64,000 bases of DNA from Flagellimonas hymeniacidonis (GTDB lineage Bacteria > Bacteroidota > Bacteroidia > Flavobacteriales > Flavobacteriaceae), in contig NZ_VRUR01000002.1 of assembly GCF_008040165.1 (NCBI RefSeq), positions 434,001 to 498,000 on the forward strand, written 5' to 3'. The notes beneath the pieces are model-generated. The model was not told where the DNA came from, ran no database searches, and saw nothing but the letters and a program-made list of their open reading frames with translations. The position numbers were made by a program, and so were the translations under genes. Below, piece after piece: positions 17,266 to 26,157 of the stretch; position 1 is the first letter of the stretch; every line of letters starts with the position of its first letter.

Positions 17266-18102
17266 ATGATGAACGAAGACAAAAAGGATAGTCCTAAAAT
17301 ATCAATTATAGTAAGTACTTATAATTCTGAGGAATGGTTAAAAAAAGTGCTTTGGGGTTTTAATTGTCAAATCTTCAAAAATTTTGAAGTTGTCATTGCG
17401 GATGATGGCTCGGGTCCTAAAACAAAAGAACTTCTGGATACAATGTCCAAAGAAGTCTTTTATAAAATAGTTCACGTTTGGCAAGAGGATGATGGTTTTC
17501 AAAAGTCTAGAATTCTTAACAAAGCAGTAAAGGCATGTAACGCAGAGTACATTATCATGACCGATGGGGATTGTATTCCTAGAGAAGATTTTGTGGAAGT
17601 GCATTATATAAATAAGGAAAAAGGATATTTTATTTCTGGTGGATATTATATGCTTCCTATGAATATTTCCAAAATGATTACCAAAGAAGATATTCAAGAG
17701 CAAAACTGTTTTAAGATTCAATGGTTGAAAGAAAAAGGAGTCCCAAAAACCTTTAAAAACAATAAGCTAACAGCGAACGGATTGATATCGAAGTTCTTGA
17801 ATACGTTCACCCCTACAAATGCGAGTTGGAATGGTCATAATTCATCTGGTTGGAAAAAAGATATTCTAAACGTGAATGGTTTTGATGAACGAATGCAATA
17901 CGGAGGTCAGGATAGAGAATTGGGTGAGCGATTATTCAATTTTGGACTGAAATCAAAACAATTACGATATAGTGCGGTTTGCGTGCATCTTGATCATAAG
18001 AGAGGTTATAAGACGCCAGAATCGATTGCTAAAAATATGGCAATTCGAAAGGAAACTAGAAATCAAAAACAAGTTTGGAGTCACTATGGCATTACCAAAT
18101 AG
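17266..18102 (+). CDS. Glycosyltransferase family 2 with galactosyltransferase-type C-terminal domain
   Basis: A 278-residue cytosolic GT-A enzyme. ISIIVSTYNSEEWL (13-26) and VIADDGSG open the fold; the DXD-type motif is TDGD at 99-102. The C-terminal part, NVNGFDERMQYGGQDRELGERLFNFG, matches the Glyco_transf_7C (galactosyltransferase) region that positions the acceptor. The second codon is also ATG (17269) and may be the real start if the mRNA is leaderless. The 3' end overlaps the convergent glycosyltransferase by 19 nt. Confidence 0.88.
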   Translation: MMNEDKKDSPKISIIVSTYNSEEWLKKVLWGFNCQIFKNFEVVIADDGSGPKTKELLDTMSKEVFYKIVHVWQEDDGFQKSRILNKAVKACNAEYIIMTDGDCIPREDFVEVHYINKEKGYFISGGYYMLPMNISKMITKEDIQEQNCFKIQWLKEKGVPKTFKNNKLTANGLISKFLNTFTPTNASWNGHNSSGWKKDILNVNGFDERMQYGGQDRELGERLFNFGLKSKQLRYSAVCVHLDHKRGYKTPESIAKNMAIRKETRNQKQVWSHYGITK

Positions 18103-18887
18103 TAGGTAAGCTCGTTTTTCTTCTCCAATTTTTTTAATTCACGGTATCTTTCCAAAACACCTAAGGCGTTCAAATATGAAATGGTAAGACCTTTTTTCCC
18201 ATCTAAAAATCCAAGCCTTATAACAAAGTGATTAAAAAACTTCCAAAAAGGTTTTAAAATCATAAAAACATAATTGAACTGTTTTTCTCTATAAAAAGCC
18301 TCTTTTGCCTTTAATTGGCCATAACGAAGCATTTTGCCTTTATAATCTTGGTAGTCTTTATAGCAATAATGGGTGAGTTTTTCTTTTAAAATGCAAGAGG
18401 TTCCGTCCACATCCAAAGTTTCGTGAACTATTTTTCTATCAGTAAACCTAGCTTTACTTTTTCTAAATAACCTGTGATTCTTATCCGTTTGCCAACCACT
18501 AAAATTCAAAGGGGTATCTTGAAACATAAACTTACGATAGAACCAATAGGCTTCGCAAGCATTAGAATCATTTATTGTTTCGGTGATCTCTCTTTGTAGC
18601 TTATCACTAACAACTTCGTCCGCATCCACAAACAGTACCCAATCATTTGTAGCCTGTTTAAGGGTAAATGATTTTTGAGCGGTAAAATTCTCAAAAGGGT
18701 TTTGAATTACTTTTACTTTAGGATGCTTTTGAAGGTATTCGTAGGTGCCATCAGTACTAAAGGAATCAACAACGATGATTTCATCTGCAAACGCGATGGA
18801 ATTGATACATTTTTCAATGTAGCCCATCTCATTGTAAGTTATGATCAACGCGGATAATTTTTGCTTTGGGGTGCTCAATCCATCCAT
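18084..18887 (-). CDS. Glycosyltransferase family 2, WaaE/KdtX-like
   Basis: A 267-residue enzyme similar to the WaaE/KdtX branch of GT2 that adds sugars to lipopolysaccharide core. LSALIITYNEMGYIEKCINSI (11-31, of which the first half is the nucleotide-binding strand), EIIVVDSFSTDGT and the DXD-type FVDADE (86-91) are diagnostic, as is NHRLFRKSKARF in the acceptor region. It has its own -7 box 29 nt upstream and overlaps the convergent glycosyltransferase at the 3' ends. The exact sugar is not predictable. Confidence 0.88.
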   Translation of the reverse strand: MDGLSTPKQKLSALIITYNEMGYIEKCINSIAFADEIIVVDSFSTDGTYEYLQKHPKVKVIQNPFENFTAQKSFTLKQATNDWVLFVDADEVVSDKLQREITETINDSNACEAYWFYRKFMFQDTPLNFSGWQTDKNHRLFRKSKARFTDRKIVHETLDVDGTSCILKEKLTHYCYKDYQDYKGKMLRYGQLKAKEAFYREKQFNYVFMILKPFWKFFNHFVIRLGFLDGKKGLTISYLNALGVLERYRELKKLEKKNELTYYLVMP

Positions 18888-18915
18888 ATTTATTGGTATG
18901 CTTATTAGGTATTTA

Positions 18916-18923
18916 CAAAATTA
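18916..18923 (-). promoter_or_regulatory. -7 box (TAATTTTG) of the WaaE-like gene
   Basis: Exact TAnnTTTG match on the minus strand, 28 bases before the ATG at 18887. The rest of the 266-bp gap between dapD and this gene (18924-19153) is AT-rich; I see no ORF, hairpin terminator or RNA gene in it. Confidence 0.55.
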
Positions 18924-19153
18924 TAACAAAAAAAATCAGAGAAAATTGTTTTTAGGGGTATTTTTCTTACACAAGTAATATTTTAGGATATCCCATATTT
19001 TTCCTGAAATTTTTAACGTATAGGTTGTTGTTGAGCTTAAAAGATGACAAATAGAAAATAGGTTGCTTTAATTTGGAAAGAAAAATTAAGTGTGTTTCTC
19101 ATCCAGTATCGAAACTTTTTGAAATGTAAGGTGAAAACTGGTTGCGAAGGTGC

Positions 19154-19969
19154 TTAAACAGCAACATTATGCTCTCTAAGAGCATCGTTTAAAGAGGTTT
19201 TTTTGTTGGTGCTTTCCTTTCGTTTTCCAATTATAAGAGCACAAGGTACTTGGAATTCCCCAGCAGCAAATTTTTTGGTATAACTCCCTGGGATAACAAC
19301 AGACCTAGCCGGAACCCTCCCTTTAAGTTCAATGGGACTGCTACCGGTTACATCAATTATTTTGGTAGAGGCGGTAAGTACAACATTAGCACCTAAAACG
19401 GCTTCTTTTTCAACGCGCACACCTTCTACAACAATACATCTGGAGCCAATAAAGGCATTATCTTCAATGATAACAGGAGCTGCCTGCAGTGGTTCTAGAA
19501 CACCACCAATACCTACACCACCACTAAGATGGACATTTTTACCAATTTGGGCGCAACTGCCCACGGTGGCCCAAGTGTCCACCATGGTTCCTTCATCCAC
19601 GTAGGCACCAATATTTACATAACTGGGCATTAAAATGGTTCCTTTGGAAATATAGGCACCATGTCTCGCAACTGCATGAGGTACAACGCGTACACCTTTT
19701 TCTTTATACCCTCTTTTCAAAGGAATTTTATCGTGATATTCAAAAATGCCAGCTTCCAGAACCTCCATTTTTTGGATTGGAAAATAAAGTACGACAGCTT
19801 TTTTCACCCATTCGTTGATTTGCCAGCCATCCGCAGTTGGTTCCGCACATCTCAATTCACCAAGGTCTATAAGGTTAATTACTTCTCTGATTGCATTTTG
19901 AATCGTTTCGTCTTTTAGTAAATCCCTGTTGTCCCAAGCATTTTCAATGAGTGCTCTTAGCTCTGTCAT
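19154..19969 (-). CDS. dapD: 2,3,4,5-tetrahydropyridine-2,6-dicarboxylate N-succinyltransferase
   Basis: Succinyl-CoA-dependent step of the meso-diaminopimelate/lysine pathway, supplying peptidoglycan cross-links. The 271-residue length is the family norm. The C-terminal two thirds form a left-handed parallel beta helix of hexapeptide repeats (MPSYVNIGAYVDEGTMVD, VGIGGVLEPL, IEDNAFIGSRC). It is monocistronic, with its own -7 box 18 nt upstream of the ATG, and divergent from ruvX. Confidence 0.97.
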   Translation of the reverse strand: MTELRALIENAWDNRDLLKDETIQNAIREVINLIDLGELRCAEPTADGWQINEWVKKAVVLYFPIQKMEVLEAGIFEYHDKIPLKRGYKEKGVRVVPHAVARHGAYISKGTILMPSYVNIGAYVDEGTMVDTWATVGSCAQIGKNVHLSGGVGIGGVLEPLQAAPVIIEDNAFIGSRCIVVEGVRVEKEAVLGANVVLTASTKIIDVTGSSPIELKGRVPARSVVIPGSYTKKFAAGEFQVPCALIIGKRKESTNKKTSLNDALREHNVAV

Positions 19970-19986
19970 TTTTTTTAAAATTTTAG

Positions 19987-19994
19987 CAAAGATA
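19987..19994 (-). promoter_or_regulatory. -7 box (TATCTTTG) of dapD
   Basis: Exact TAnnTTTG match on the minus strand, 17 bases before the dapD ATG, giving a leader of only about 10-13 nt. Confidence 0.55.
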
Positions 19995-20048
19995 ATCTGC
20001 TCATTAGAATATTGCGGACATATTTTAAAAGCATAACATTTTTAGGTT

Positions 20049-20056
20049 TATTTTTG
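20049..20056 (+). promoter_or_regulatory. -7 box (TATTTTTG) of the ruvX-def unit
   Basis: Exact TAnnTTTG match 14 bases before the TTG start of ruvX, so the leader would be under 10 nt. Confidence 0.55.
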
Positions 20057-20070
20057 CGAAAAATTTATAC

Positions 20071-20481
20071 TTGGCAAGAATTTTAGCTTTGGATTATGGA
20101 AAAGTAAGGACTGGAATCGCAGTTACAGATGAATTTCAAATAATTGCGTCTGGTTTAACTACTGTGGATACCAAAGATTTGATGTCATTTCTTGTTAAGT
20201 ATCTTGAGAATGAATCCGTAGAAAAGTTTGTAGTAGGGTTGCCAAAACAAATGGATAACACTCCATCAGTATCAGAAGAATTGATTCAACCCTTTTTAAA
20301 GAAATTGTCAGCAAAGTTTCCAATCATTCCAATTGAAAGGCAGGATGAGCGGTTTACCTCAAAAATGGCATTTCAGTCGATGTTGGATGGTGGGATGAAA
20401 AAGAAAAAACGCCAAAACAAGGCTTTGGTTGATGAAATTAGTGCCACGCTAATTTTACAGGCCTATTTAAATAGAATATAA
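20071..20481 (+). CDS. ruvX: Putative pre-16S rRNA nuclease / Holliday junction resolvase, RuvX/YqgF family
   Basis: RNase H-fold nuclease implicated in 16S rRNA 5'-end maturation and, in some species, junction resolution. The 136 residues show the family marks: ILALDYGKVRTGIAVTD (4-20, catalytic first Asp), VVGLPKQMDNTPS, ERQDERFTS (catalytic Glu) and VDEISATLILQAYL (last acidic residue). The start is TTG at 20071; no in-frame ATG gives the conserved N-terminus. It is followed by def after 3 nt, forming an operon. Confidence 0.93.
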   Translation: MARILALDYGKVRTGIAVTDEFQIIASGLTTVDTKDLMSFLVKYLENESVEKFVVGLPKQMDNTPSVSEELIQPFLKKLSAKFPIIPIERQDERFTSKMAFQSMLDGGMKKKKRQNKALVDEISATLILQAYLNRI

Positions 20482-20484
20482 AAT

Positions 20485-21075
20485 ATGATTTTGCCCATTG
20501 TCGCTTACGGGGAACCCGTTTTACGTAAAGTTGGAAAGAATATTACTTCTGATTATCCAAAACTGGAAGAATTGCTTGCTAATATGTGGGAGACCATGTA
20601 TAATGCACATGGAGTTGGATTGGCAGCTCCCCAAATTGGGCTTCCCATACGCTTGTTTTTGGTTGATACTTCGCCCTTTTCAGACGATGAAGACTTAACC
20701 AGCGAACAGCAAAAAGCATTGAAGGATTTTAAAAAAGTATTTATCAATGCGAAAATTGAAGCAGAAACGGGTGACGAATGGGATTTTAATGAGGGTTGTC
20801 TAAGCATCCCCGATATTCGTGAGGATGTAAAACGTAAGCCAGAAATCACAATAACATATTTGGATGAAAACTTTAAAGAACACACAGAAACCTATGATGG
20901 GCTTTTGGCAAGAGTAATCCAACATGAGTACGATCATATAGAAGGTGTTCTTTTTACGGATAAGCTTTCTTCATTAAAAAAGCGGCTTTTAAAAAGTAGA
21001 TTGGATAAGATTTCCAAAGGTAAAATCGATGTGGATTATAGAATGAGGTTTCCCAATATCAAAAAAGGACGTTAA
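20485..21075 (+). CDS. def: Peptide deformylase
   Basis: Removes the N-formyl group from nascent proteins at the ribosome; a metalloenzyme. All three motifs are present in the 196 residues: GVGLAAPQIG (about 43-52), EGCLSIP (metal-binding Cys) and QHEYDHIEG (HExxH-type metal ligands). It lies 3 nt after ruvX and is probably co-transcribed. Confidence 0.97.
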   Translation: MILPIVAYGEPVLRKVGKNITSDYPKLEELLANMWETMYNAHGVGLAAPQIGLPIRLFLVDTSPFSDDEDLTSEQQKALKDFKKVFINAKIEAETGDEWDFNEGCLSIPDIREDVKRKPEITITYLDENFKEHTETYDGLLARVIQHEYDHIEGVLFTDKLSSLKKRLLKSRLDKISKGKIDVDYRMRFPNIKKGR

Positions 21076-21101
21076 AAAAAATGCAGTTTGCGATAAAAGC
21101 A

Positions 21102-21109
21102 TAATTTTG
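21102..21109 (+). promoter_or_regulatory. -7 box (TAATTTTG) of the DUF5606 gene
   Basis: Exact TAnnTTTG match 19 bases before the ATG at 21129, in the gap after def. Confidence 0.55.
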
Positions 21110-21128
21110 CGCGCATAAAATAAAAAAG

Positions 21129-21560
21129 ATGGCACTGGACAAGATTTTATCAATTGGAGGTAAACCTGGACTTTTTAGGTTGTTGACCCAGACAAGAACT
21201 GGCTTTGTGGGTGAATCCCTTTTAGATGGAAAACGCATAACAGTAGGAATGCGCAGTAACGTGAGTGTTTTATCTGAAATTGCGATTTATACTTTGGAAG
21301 AAGAAGTTCCGCTTAAGGAAATTTTTCAAAAAATAGTAGAAAAGGAAGGTGGAAAGAAAACCACAATAAGTCACAAAGCTGAGAAAATAGAGCTTGAGGA
21401 ATATTTCTTCGAAATTCTACCCAATTATGATGAGGATAGGGTGTATGCCAGTGACATAAAAAAAATCATTCAATGGTATAACATACTTATTGATAATAAA
21501 ATCAATGATTTCTCTACTACTGATGAAGAAGCTATAGTTTCTTCGGATGAGGAAGAATAA
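21129..21560 (+). CDS. DUF5606 family protein
   Basis: A 143-residue cytosolic protein of unknown function conserved in Bacteroidota. The start ALDKILSIGGKPGLFRLLTQ and the ETLLDGKRI-like segment (SLLDGKRITVGMRSNVSVL) match this family, and the tail is acidic. It lies behind def and has its own -7 box. Its stop lies 3 nt from the stop of the convergent GH20 gene, and a 6-bp GGAAGA/TCTTCC hairpin spans both stops (21551-21573). Confidence 0.88.
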   Translation: MALDKILSIGGKPGLFRLLTQTRTGFVGESLLDGKRITVGMRSNVSVLSEIAIYTLEEEVPLKEIFQKIVEKEGGKKTTISHKAEKIELEEYFFEILPNYDEDRVYASDIKKIIQWYNILIDNKINDFSTTDEEAIVSSDEEE

Positions 21561-21563
21561 ATA

Positions 21564-23138
21564 TTACTCTTCCCAATCTATTTGTTCAGCGGGATAATAA
21601 TTTACATTCATGCGTTTTAGAAACGGCACTTGCTTAACTAAGCGCTCCTTGTATTCCTCCCAGTTGAGATTTTCAGAAGCTGACCAAGCCAATTCTGCAT
21701 AACCGATGGCTCTCGGGAATGCCAGATATTCCATCTCTTCACTATTTGAAATGGTTTCGGACCAAAGTGGCGCTTCTATACCTAAAATACTTTCTTTGGG
21801 CAACCCCTCAACATAGGTTTCAGGATTCCATTGGTAAGCTACGTCTACTGGAATAAATCCAGCCCATGTTAAACCAAACTTGGAAAGTGAATCATATTTC
21901 ATATCCAAATACGTTTTTTCGCTGGGCGACAATATGATTTTAGAACCTGTGGATGCCGCTTTTATGGCATTGTGAGGTTCATTCCAAAGCTGTATAATGG
22001 TCGATGCTCCTATTTTTGCCTGGGCAATTTCATTCCAACCCACCATTTGCTTACCATGCTTTTGTACTATTTTTTCAACTTTTTCTACAAAGAGGATATA
22101 ATCTCCTTTTTTGGTGGCATGACTTTCATCACCTCCAATATGAAAATATGGGCTAGGTGATATGGAGGAAATTTCCCTGATAACATCATCTAAGAAAGTA
22201 TAGACCTCATCTTTTTGAGCATCAAAAGTGCTAAAACCTACCTGTGTGCCTGTATAGGATTTTAGGGGCTTTCCATTGCCATTTAAAAATGGATAACTTA
22301 AAGAAGCAGCATTAGTATGGCCTGGCATATCTATTTCTGGAATGATGGTGATATGTCTGTCTTTTGCATAATCTACCAATTCCTTATAATCTTCTTGGGT
22401 ATAAAACCCTCCAGCTCCGCCACCGACCTCGGTGGCTCCACCAACCTGTGTTAGTTTTGGCCATGATTTTATTTCAATTCGCCATCCTTGGTCATCAGAA
22501 AGGTGAAGATGCAGTGTGTTGTATTTATAATAGGCTAAAAGGTCCATGAATCTTTTCACCTCATCAACAGTGAAAAAGTGCCGGGCTACATCTAGCATAG
22601 CACCTCTATACTCAAATTTTGGGTCATCTAATATCTTACCAGTTGGAATAGGCCATAATGGATAGGTTGTTAGGGTATCGTTGCTCTGTTCTGGAATAAG
22701 TTGACGTAGGGTTTGAATACCTCTAAATGCTCCGGCTGCTGTCTTGGCATTTAAAAAGATAGAATCTTTTTTAACATAAAGTTGATAGGATTCTGGCTGT
22801 TGTAAATCTTCACTTTCAGATTGATTGATATAAATAAAACGTTCCGCAATTTTTTCGCCATTGGTGTTATTTACAGCAATGTCCAAACCGGTTTTGGCTT
22901 TCAGCTTTTCCGATAGAAAATGCCCTGCTTTTTCAAAGCCTTTATCATTGGGCGAAGTATAAATAATGGTATTTTTTGCTAGCCCAAATGCACTACCGGT
23001 TGGAACTACCTTTACCGGTTTTGGAATTAAAGCAGCCTTGGAAAGGTCCGTTTCGGGAAAGATAATTTGTTTTTTTTCAGGCTGACAACCGGAAATGGAA
23101 ATAACTACAATGAAAAGTAATGCGACTCTTAGTGACAT
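21564..23138 (-). CDS. Beta-N-acetylhexosaminidase, GH20 family, lipoprotein
   Basis: Cleaves terminal beta-linked N-acetylglucosamine or -galactosamine by substrate-assisted catalysis. The 524-residue protein has a lipoprotein signal with Cys at about 18 (ISISGC), a GH20b-like N-domain to about 150, and a catalytic barrel with YRGAMLDVARHFF, IIPEIDMPGH and the Asp-Glu pair in HIGGDES. It is the last gene of a three-gene operon (1 nt after the SGNH gene). Likely substrates are chitin or peptidoglycan-derived oligosaccharides or glycoprotein glycans; the exact one cannot be told. Confidence 0.95.
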   Translation of the reverse strand: MSLRVALLFIVVISISGCQPEKKQIIFPETDLSKAALIPKPVKVVPTGSAFGLAKNTIIYTSPNDKGFEKAGHFLSEKLKAKTGLDIAVNNTNGEKIAERFIYINQSESEDLQQPESYQLYVKKDSIFLNAKTAAGAFRGIQTLRQLIPEQSNDTLTTYPLWPIPTGKILDDPKFEYRGAMLDVARHFFTVDEVKRFMDLLAYYKYNTLHLHLSDDQGWRIEIKSWPKLTQVGGATEVGGGAGGFYTQEDYKELVDYAKDRHITIIPEIDMPGHTNAASLSYPFLNGNGKPLKSYTGTQVGFSTFDAQKDEVYTFLDDVIREISSISPSPYFHIGGDESHATKKGDYILFVEKVEKIVQKHGKQMVGWNEIAQAKIGASTIIQLWNEPHNAIKAASTGSKIILSPSEKTYLDMKYDSLSKFGLTWAGFIPVDVAYQWNPETYVEGLPKESILGIEAPLWSETISNSEEMEYLAFPRAIGYAELAWSASENLNWEEYKERLVKQVPFLKRMNVNYYPAEQIDWEE

Positions 23139-23139
23139 A

Positions 23140-23787
23140 TTATAAGGTGTTCTTATTTACATAATCTTTTAAAGCTTCATACCATAGCTCATATCCCATG
23201 GTATTCATGTGGAGCCCATCCTCAATAAAAAGATTCCTTTTAAGCTTTCTTTTATTGAGCATAGTATTCCATACATCTGCATAATAAACTCCATTTAAAC
23301 TTGATGCCAGTTTAAGGAGCTTTTTGTTAAGCCTTTTGTATCTGCGTTTTAAATGCCATCTGGCTATGCTTGGTTTAGCAGAAATCAGTACAACTTCCAA
23401 TGCTGGATTTTCTTTGTGCAAGTCTTCCAAAATATCTTCCATGGTACCTATAATGGCTCGTGGGGTTCTTTTTGAACTGATATCATTATCTCCTTCATAT
23501 ATAAAAACCCTTGATGGTTGATAATTAAGAATTAACTCGTTTAAAAAACGCTCTAAATCCGTTGATTGTGAACCACCAAAACCTGTATTTAGAATTTGTT
23601 TGTCGGGAAATCGCTCCTGTAAGTCATTCCATAACCGTATGCTGGAACTCCCAGTAAAAACTAAGGTTTCTTTGGAAGAATCCCAGATGGAATCCGTCTT
23701 TTGTTGGATTGCTTTCACCTCATCTGCAAAAGGTAATTTTTCCTGTGCACTTAAGCTGACTACAAAAAGAAGTAACAAGTATCTCAT
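23140..23787 (-). CDS. SGNH/GDSL-type esterase, exported
   Basis: A 215-residue serine esterase with an N-terminal signal peptide (about 1-14, ending LSAQ). The four SGNH blocks are clear: catalytic Ser in FTGSSSIRLW (block I), Gly in NTGFGGSQ (II), Asn in YEGDNDIS (III) and the Asp-His pair in EDGLHMNTMGY (V). It may remove acyl groups such as acetyl from sugars that the flanking GH3 and GH20 enzymes then cleave. Gaps of 9 and 1 nt to its neighbours indicate one operon. Confidence 0.92.
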   Translation of the reverse strand: MRYLLLLFVVSLSAQEKLPFADEVKAIQQKTDSIWDSSKETLVFTGSSSIRLWNDLQERFPDKQILNTGFGGSQSTDLERFLNELILNYQPSRVFIYEGDNDISSKRTPRAIIGTMEDILEDLHKENPALEVVLISAKPSIARWHLKRRYKRLNKKLLKLASSLNGVYYADVWNTMLNKRKLKRNLFIEDGLHMNTMGYELWYEALKDYVNKNTL

Positions 23788-23796
23788 TTAATAAAA

Positions 23797-26055
23797 TTAA
23801 TCTTTTGTAAAAGTTCCTGTTAATCCCTCTTGTGAATTTGTTCCAACCATCACAGAAAACTCACCTGGTTCCACCACATATTGATATTGATGATTATAGA
23901 AGCCAAGTTCTTTATCGGTAAGATTAAATTCTACATTATGGGAAGTACCTGAAGGGATACTGATTTTCTGAAAACCTTTTAGTTCCTTTACAGGTCTTGC
24001 AATACTGGCGGTTTTGTCATGAATGTAAAGTTGTACAACTTCTTCACCATCTGAATCTCCTGTATTGGTGATTGTAGCAGAAACCTTAATACTATTCTGA
24101 TCGGAATCATCAATCTGAAAATTTGAATACTCAAACGTAGTGTAACTCAATCCATAACCAAATGGAAAGAGGGGTTCATTTTTCTCATCGGAATAATGAG
24201 ACCAAAAAACGTTGGCCTCTGGATTTGGTCTTCCTGTGCTAAAATGATTGTAATAAATTGGAACTTGGCCTACACTTCTTGGGAATGTCATTGGAAGTTT
24301 ACCACTTGGGTTGTAATCACCAAACAGCACTTTAGCAATGGCGTTGCCAGCCTGAGAACCTAATTGCCATGTTTCCAAGATTGCTGGAACGTTTTCTGCT
24401 TCCCAATTGATGGTCAACGGGCGCCCATTCATTAATATTAGTACGATGTTTTGATTTACTTCATGCACTGCCTGCAATAATTCAAGCTGCACCCCTGGCA
24501 AATCAAGCTTTGTGCGACTTCTGCCTTCTCCGCTTTGAAATCCATGTTCGCCTAAAACCATAAGTACGATATCTGATTCTTTAGCCAATTCAACTGCTTC
24601 ATCTATTCCAGTTCTATCCGTCTCATTAACTCCAACCTCGTTAAGAAAGTTGGCACCTTCATGAAATATTTTTGGACCTTTTGCATATTTAAAATCTTCG
24701 GTATAAGCCTTTAATCCTTCAATTACAGAGACTCCAGAATTATCATCTGAACCTAAGCGCCAACTGCCAAGAGGACTATTTTTGTCATCTGCCAATTCAC
24801 CAATTACTGCTATTTTTTGCTGGTCTTTTTTAAGGGGTAATAAATTATGTTCGTTTTTTAATAGCACAATGGATTTCATTGCCATATCCAAAACGCTAGC
24901 ATGATTGTCCTTATGGTGCAAACGTTCTTTTTCCCTTTCTTCATTACAATATTTATAGGGGTCATCAAACAGCCCTAATTCAAATTTTACTTTTAAAATT
25001 CGACGAACAGCATCATCAACCAATGTCTCATCTACTTTACCCTCCTTTACATTTTCAACCAAATGTTTTACATAAGCATAAGACTCCATGTCCATATCAG
25101 AGCCTGCCTTTGCACCCAATTCGGCAGCATGTTTTAAATCTTTGGCAAATCCATGTGGAATCATTTCCATAATAGAAGCCCAATCCGAGATAACGAAACC
25201 TTCAAACCCCCATTTTTCTTTTAGAACATCACGCTGAAGAAAAGAATTACCAGTAACTGGGATTCCGTTAAGAGTATTAAACCCATTCATAACCGTTTTT
25301 ACGTCTGCATCTACGGCTGCTTTAAAAGGAGGTAATATGGAATTATAAAGCGTAGCAGTTCCAACGTCCACTGTATTGTAATCCTTACCTGCTTCTGCAA
25401 AACCATATCCGGCAAAGTGTTTGGCACATGCCGCTATCGTATTTGGTTGTGACAAGTCGCCTCCTTGAAACCCTTTTACTCGCGCTTTTGCAATGCAAGT
25501 CCCTAAATAAGTATCCTCTCCGGCACCTTCCATAACTCTTCCCCATCTAGCATCTCTAGAAATATCTACCATAGGGGCAAAAGTCCAGTTAAGCCCAACC
25601 GCAGATGCTTCTTCCGCGGCAGTTCGTGCAGATTTTTCAATAGCTTCCATATCCCAGCTTGCAGCTTCAGCCAAAGGAATAGGGGCAAGTGTCTTATACC
25701 CATGGATTACATCGTAGCCAAAGATCAAGGGGATTCCTAATCTGGTCTCTTCCACCACTAACTGCTGTAATTTTCTGACCTCTTCTGTACCCACCACATT
25801 TAACATGGAGCCTACAAGGCCATTTTTAAGGTGTTGGTATTTTACCTCAGCATTTCCACCATGGGGAGCCGGACCTGTTACATCCCAGAATCCGTTATAT
25901 TGGTTCATCTGCCCTACTTTTTCTTCAAGGGTCATTAATTTTATAAGTGAATCTACCTTTTGATCTATAGATTTTTCCTGCGCCATAATAGTACTCAAAT
26001 TGATGGATGCAAAGTAAAGGGAAAATATTAGAAGATAATTGGCGCTAGCTATCAT
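23797..26055 (-). CDS. bglX: Periplasmic beta-glucosidase, GH3 family (BglX-like)
   Basis: Exo-acting beta-glycosidase of 752 residues with an N-terminal hydrophobic signal (to about 25). The (beta/alpha)8 domain carries the substrate-binding AACAKHFAGYG and the nucleophile Asp in GFVISDWAS. An alpha/beta sandwich follows (GEHGFQSGEGRSRTKLDLPG) and then a C-terminal fibronectin III-like domain (ITNTGDSDGEEVVQLYI). It is the first gene of the GH3-SGNH-GH20 operon, with an exact -7 box 35 nt upstream. Activity on beta-glucosides or -xylosides is usual for this subgroup. Confidence 0.94.
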   Translation of the reverse strand: MIASANYLLIFSLYFASINLSTIMAQEKSIDQKVDSLIKLMTLEEKVGQMNQYNGFWDVTGPAPHGGNAEVKYQHLKNGLVGSMLNVVGTEEVRKLQQLVVEETRLGIPLIFGYDVIHGYKTLAPIPLAEAASWDMEAIEKSARTAAEEASAVGLNWTFAPMVDISRDARWGRVMEGAGEDTYLGTCIAKARVKGFQGGDLSQPNTIAACAKHFAGYGFAEAGKDYNTVDVGTATLYNSILPPFKAAVDADVKTVMNGFNTLNGIPVTGNSFLQRDVLKEKWGFEGFVISDWASIMEMIPHGFAKDLKHAAELGAKAGSDMDMESYAYVKHLVENVKEGKVDETLVDDAVRRILKVKFELGLFDDPYKYCNEEREKERLHHKDNHASVLDMAMKSIVLLKNEHNLLPLKKDQQKIAVIGELADDKNSPLGSWRLGSDDNSGVSVIEGLKAYTEDFKYAKGPKIFHEGANFLNEVGVNETDRTGIDEAVELAKESDIVLMVLGEHGFQSGEGRSRTKLDLPGVQLELLQAVHEVNQNIVLILMNGRPLTINWEAENVPAILETWQLGSQAGNAIAKVLFGDYNPSGKLPMTFPRSVGQVPIYYNHFSTGRPNPEANVFWSHYSDEKNEPLFPFGYGLSYTTFEYSNFQIDDSDQNSIKVSATITNTGDSDGEEVVQLYIHDKTASIARPVKELKGFQKISIPSGTSHNVEFNLTDKELGFYNHQYQYVVEPGEFSVMVGTNSQEGLTGTFTKD

Positions 26056-26089
26056 GATTTCAAAGTGTTGAAAAATAATTTACAGTCTC

Positions 26090-26097
26090 CAAAAATA
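26090..26097 (-). promoter_or_regulatory. -7 box (TATTTTTG) of the GH3-SGNH-GH20 operon
   Basis: Exact TAnnTTTG match on the minus strand 34 bases before the bglX ATG, in the 102-bp region divergent from mazG. Confidence 0.55.
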
Positions 26098-26157
26098 TGG
26101 CTTAAATCCATCATGCTCTAAGATAAGGTCTTTGTACTTTTAGATAAAATTTTATAG

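Noticed and set aside
18924..19153. Possible small RNA in the dapD-glycosyltransferase gap
   Set aside because: No promoter-terminator pair or stable hairpin was seen.
21551..21573. GGAAGA/TCTTCC hairpin across two convergent stops as a terminator
   Set aside because: The stem is short, has one mismatch, and lacks a T-run; it is mentioned only with the DUF5606 gene.
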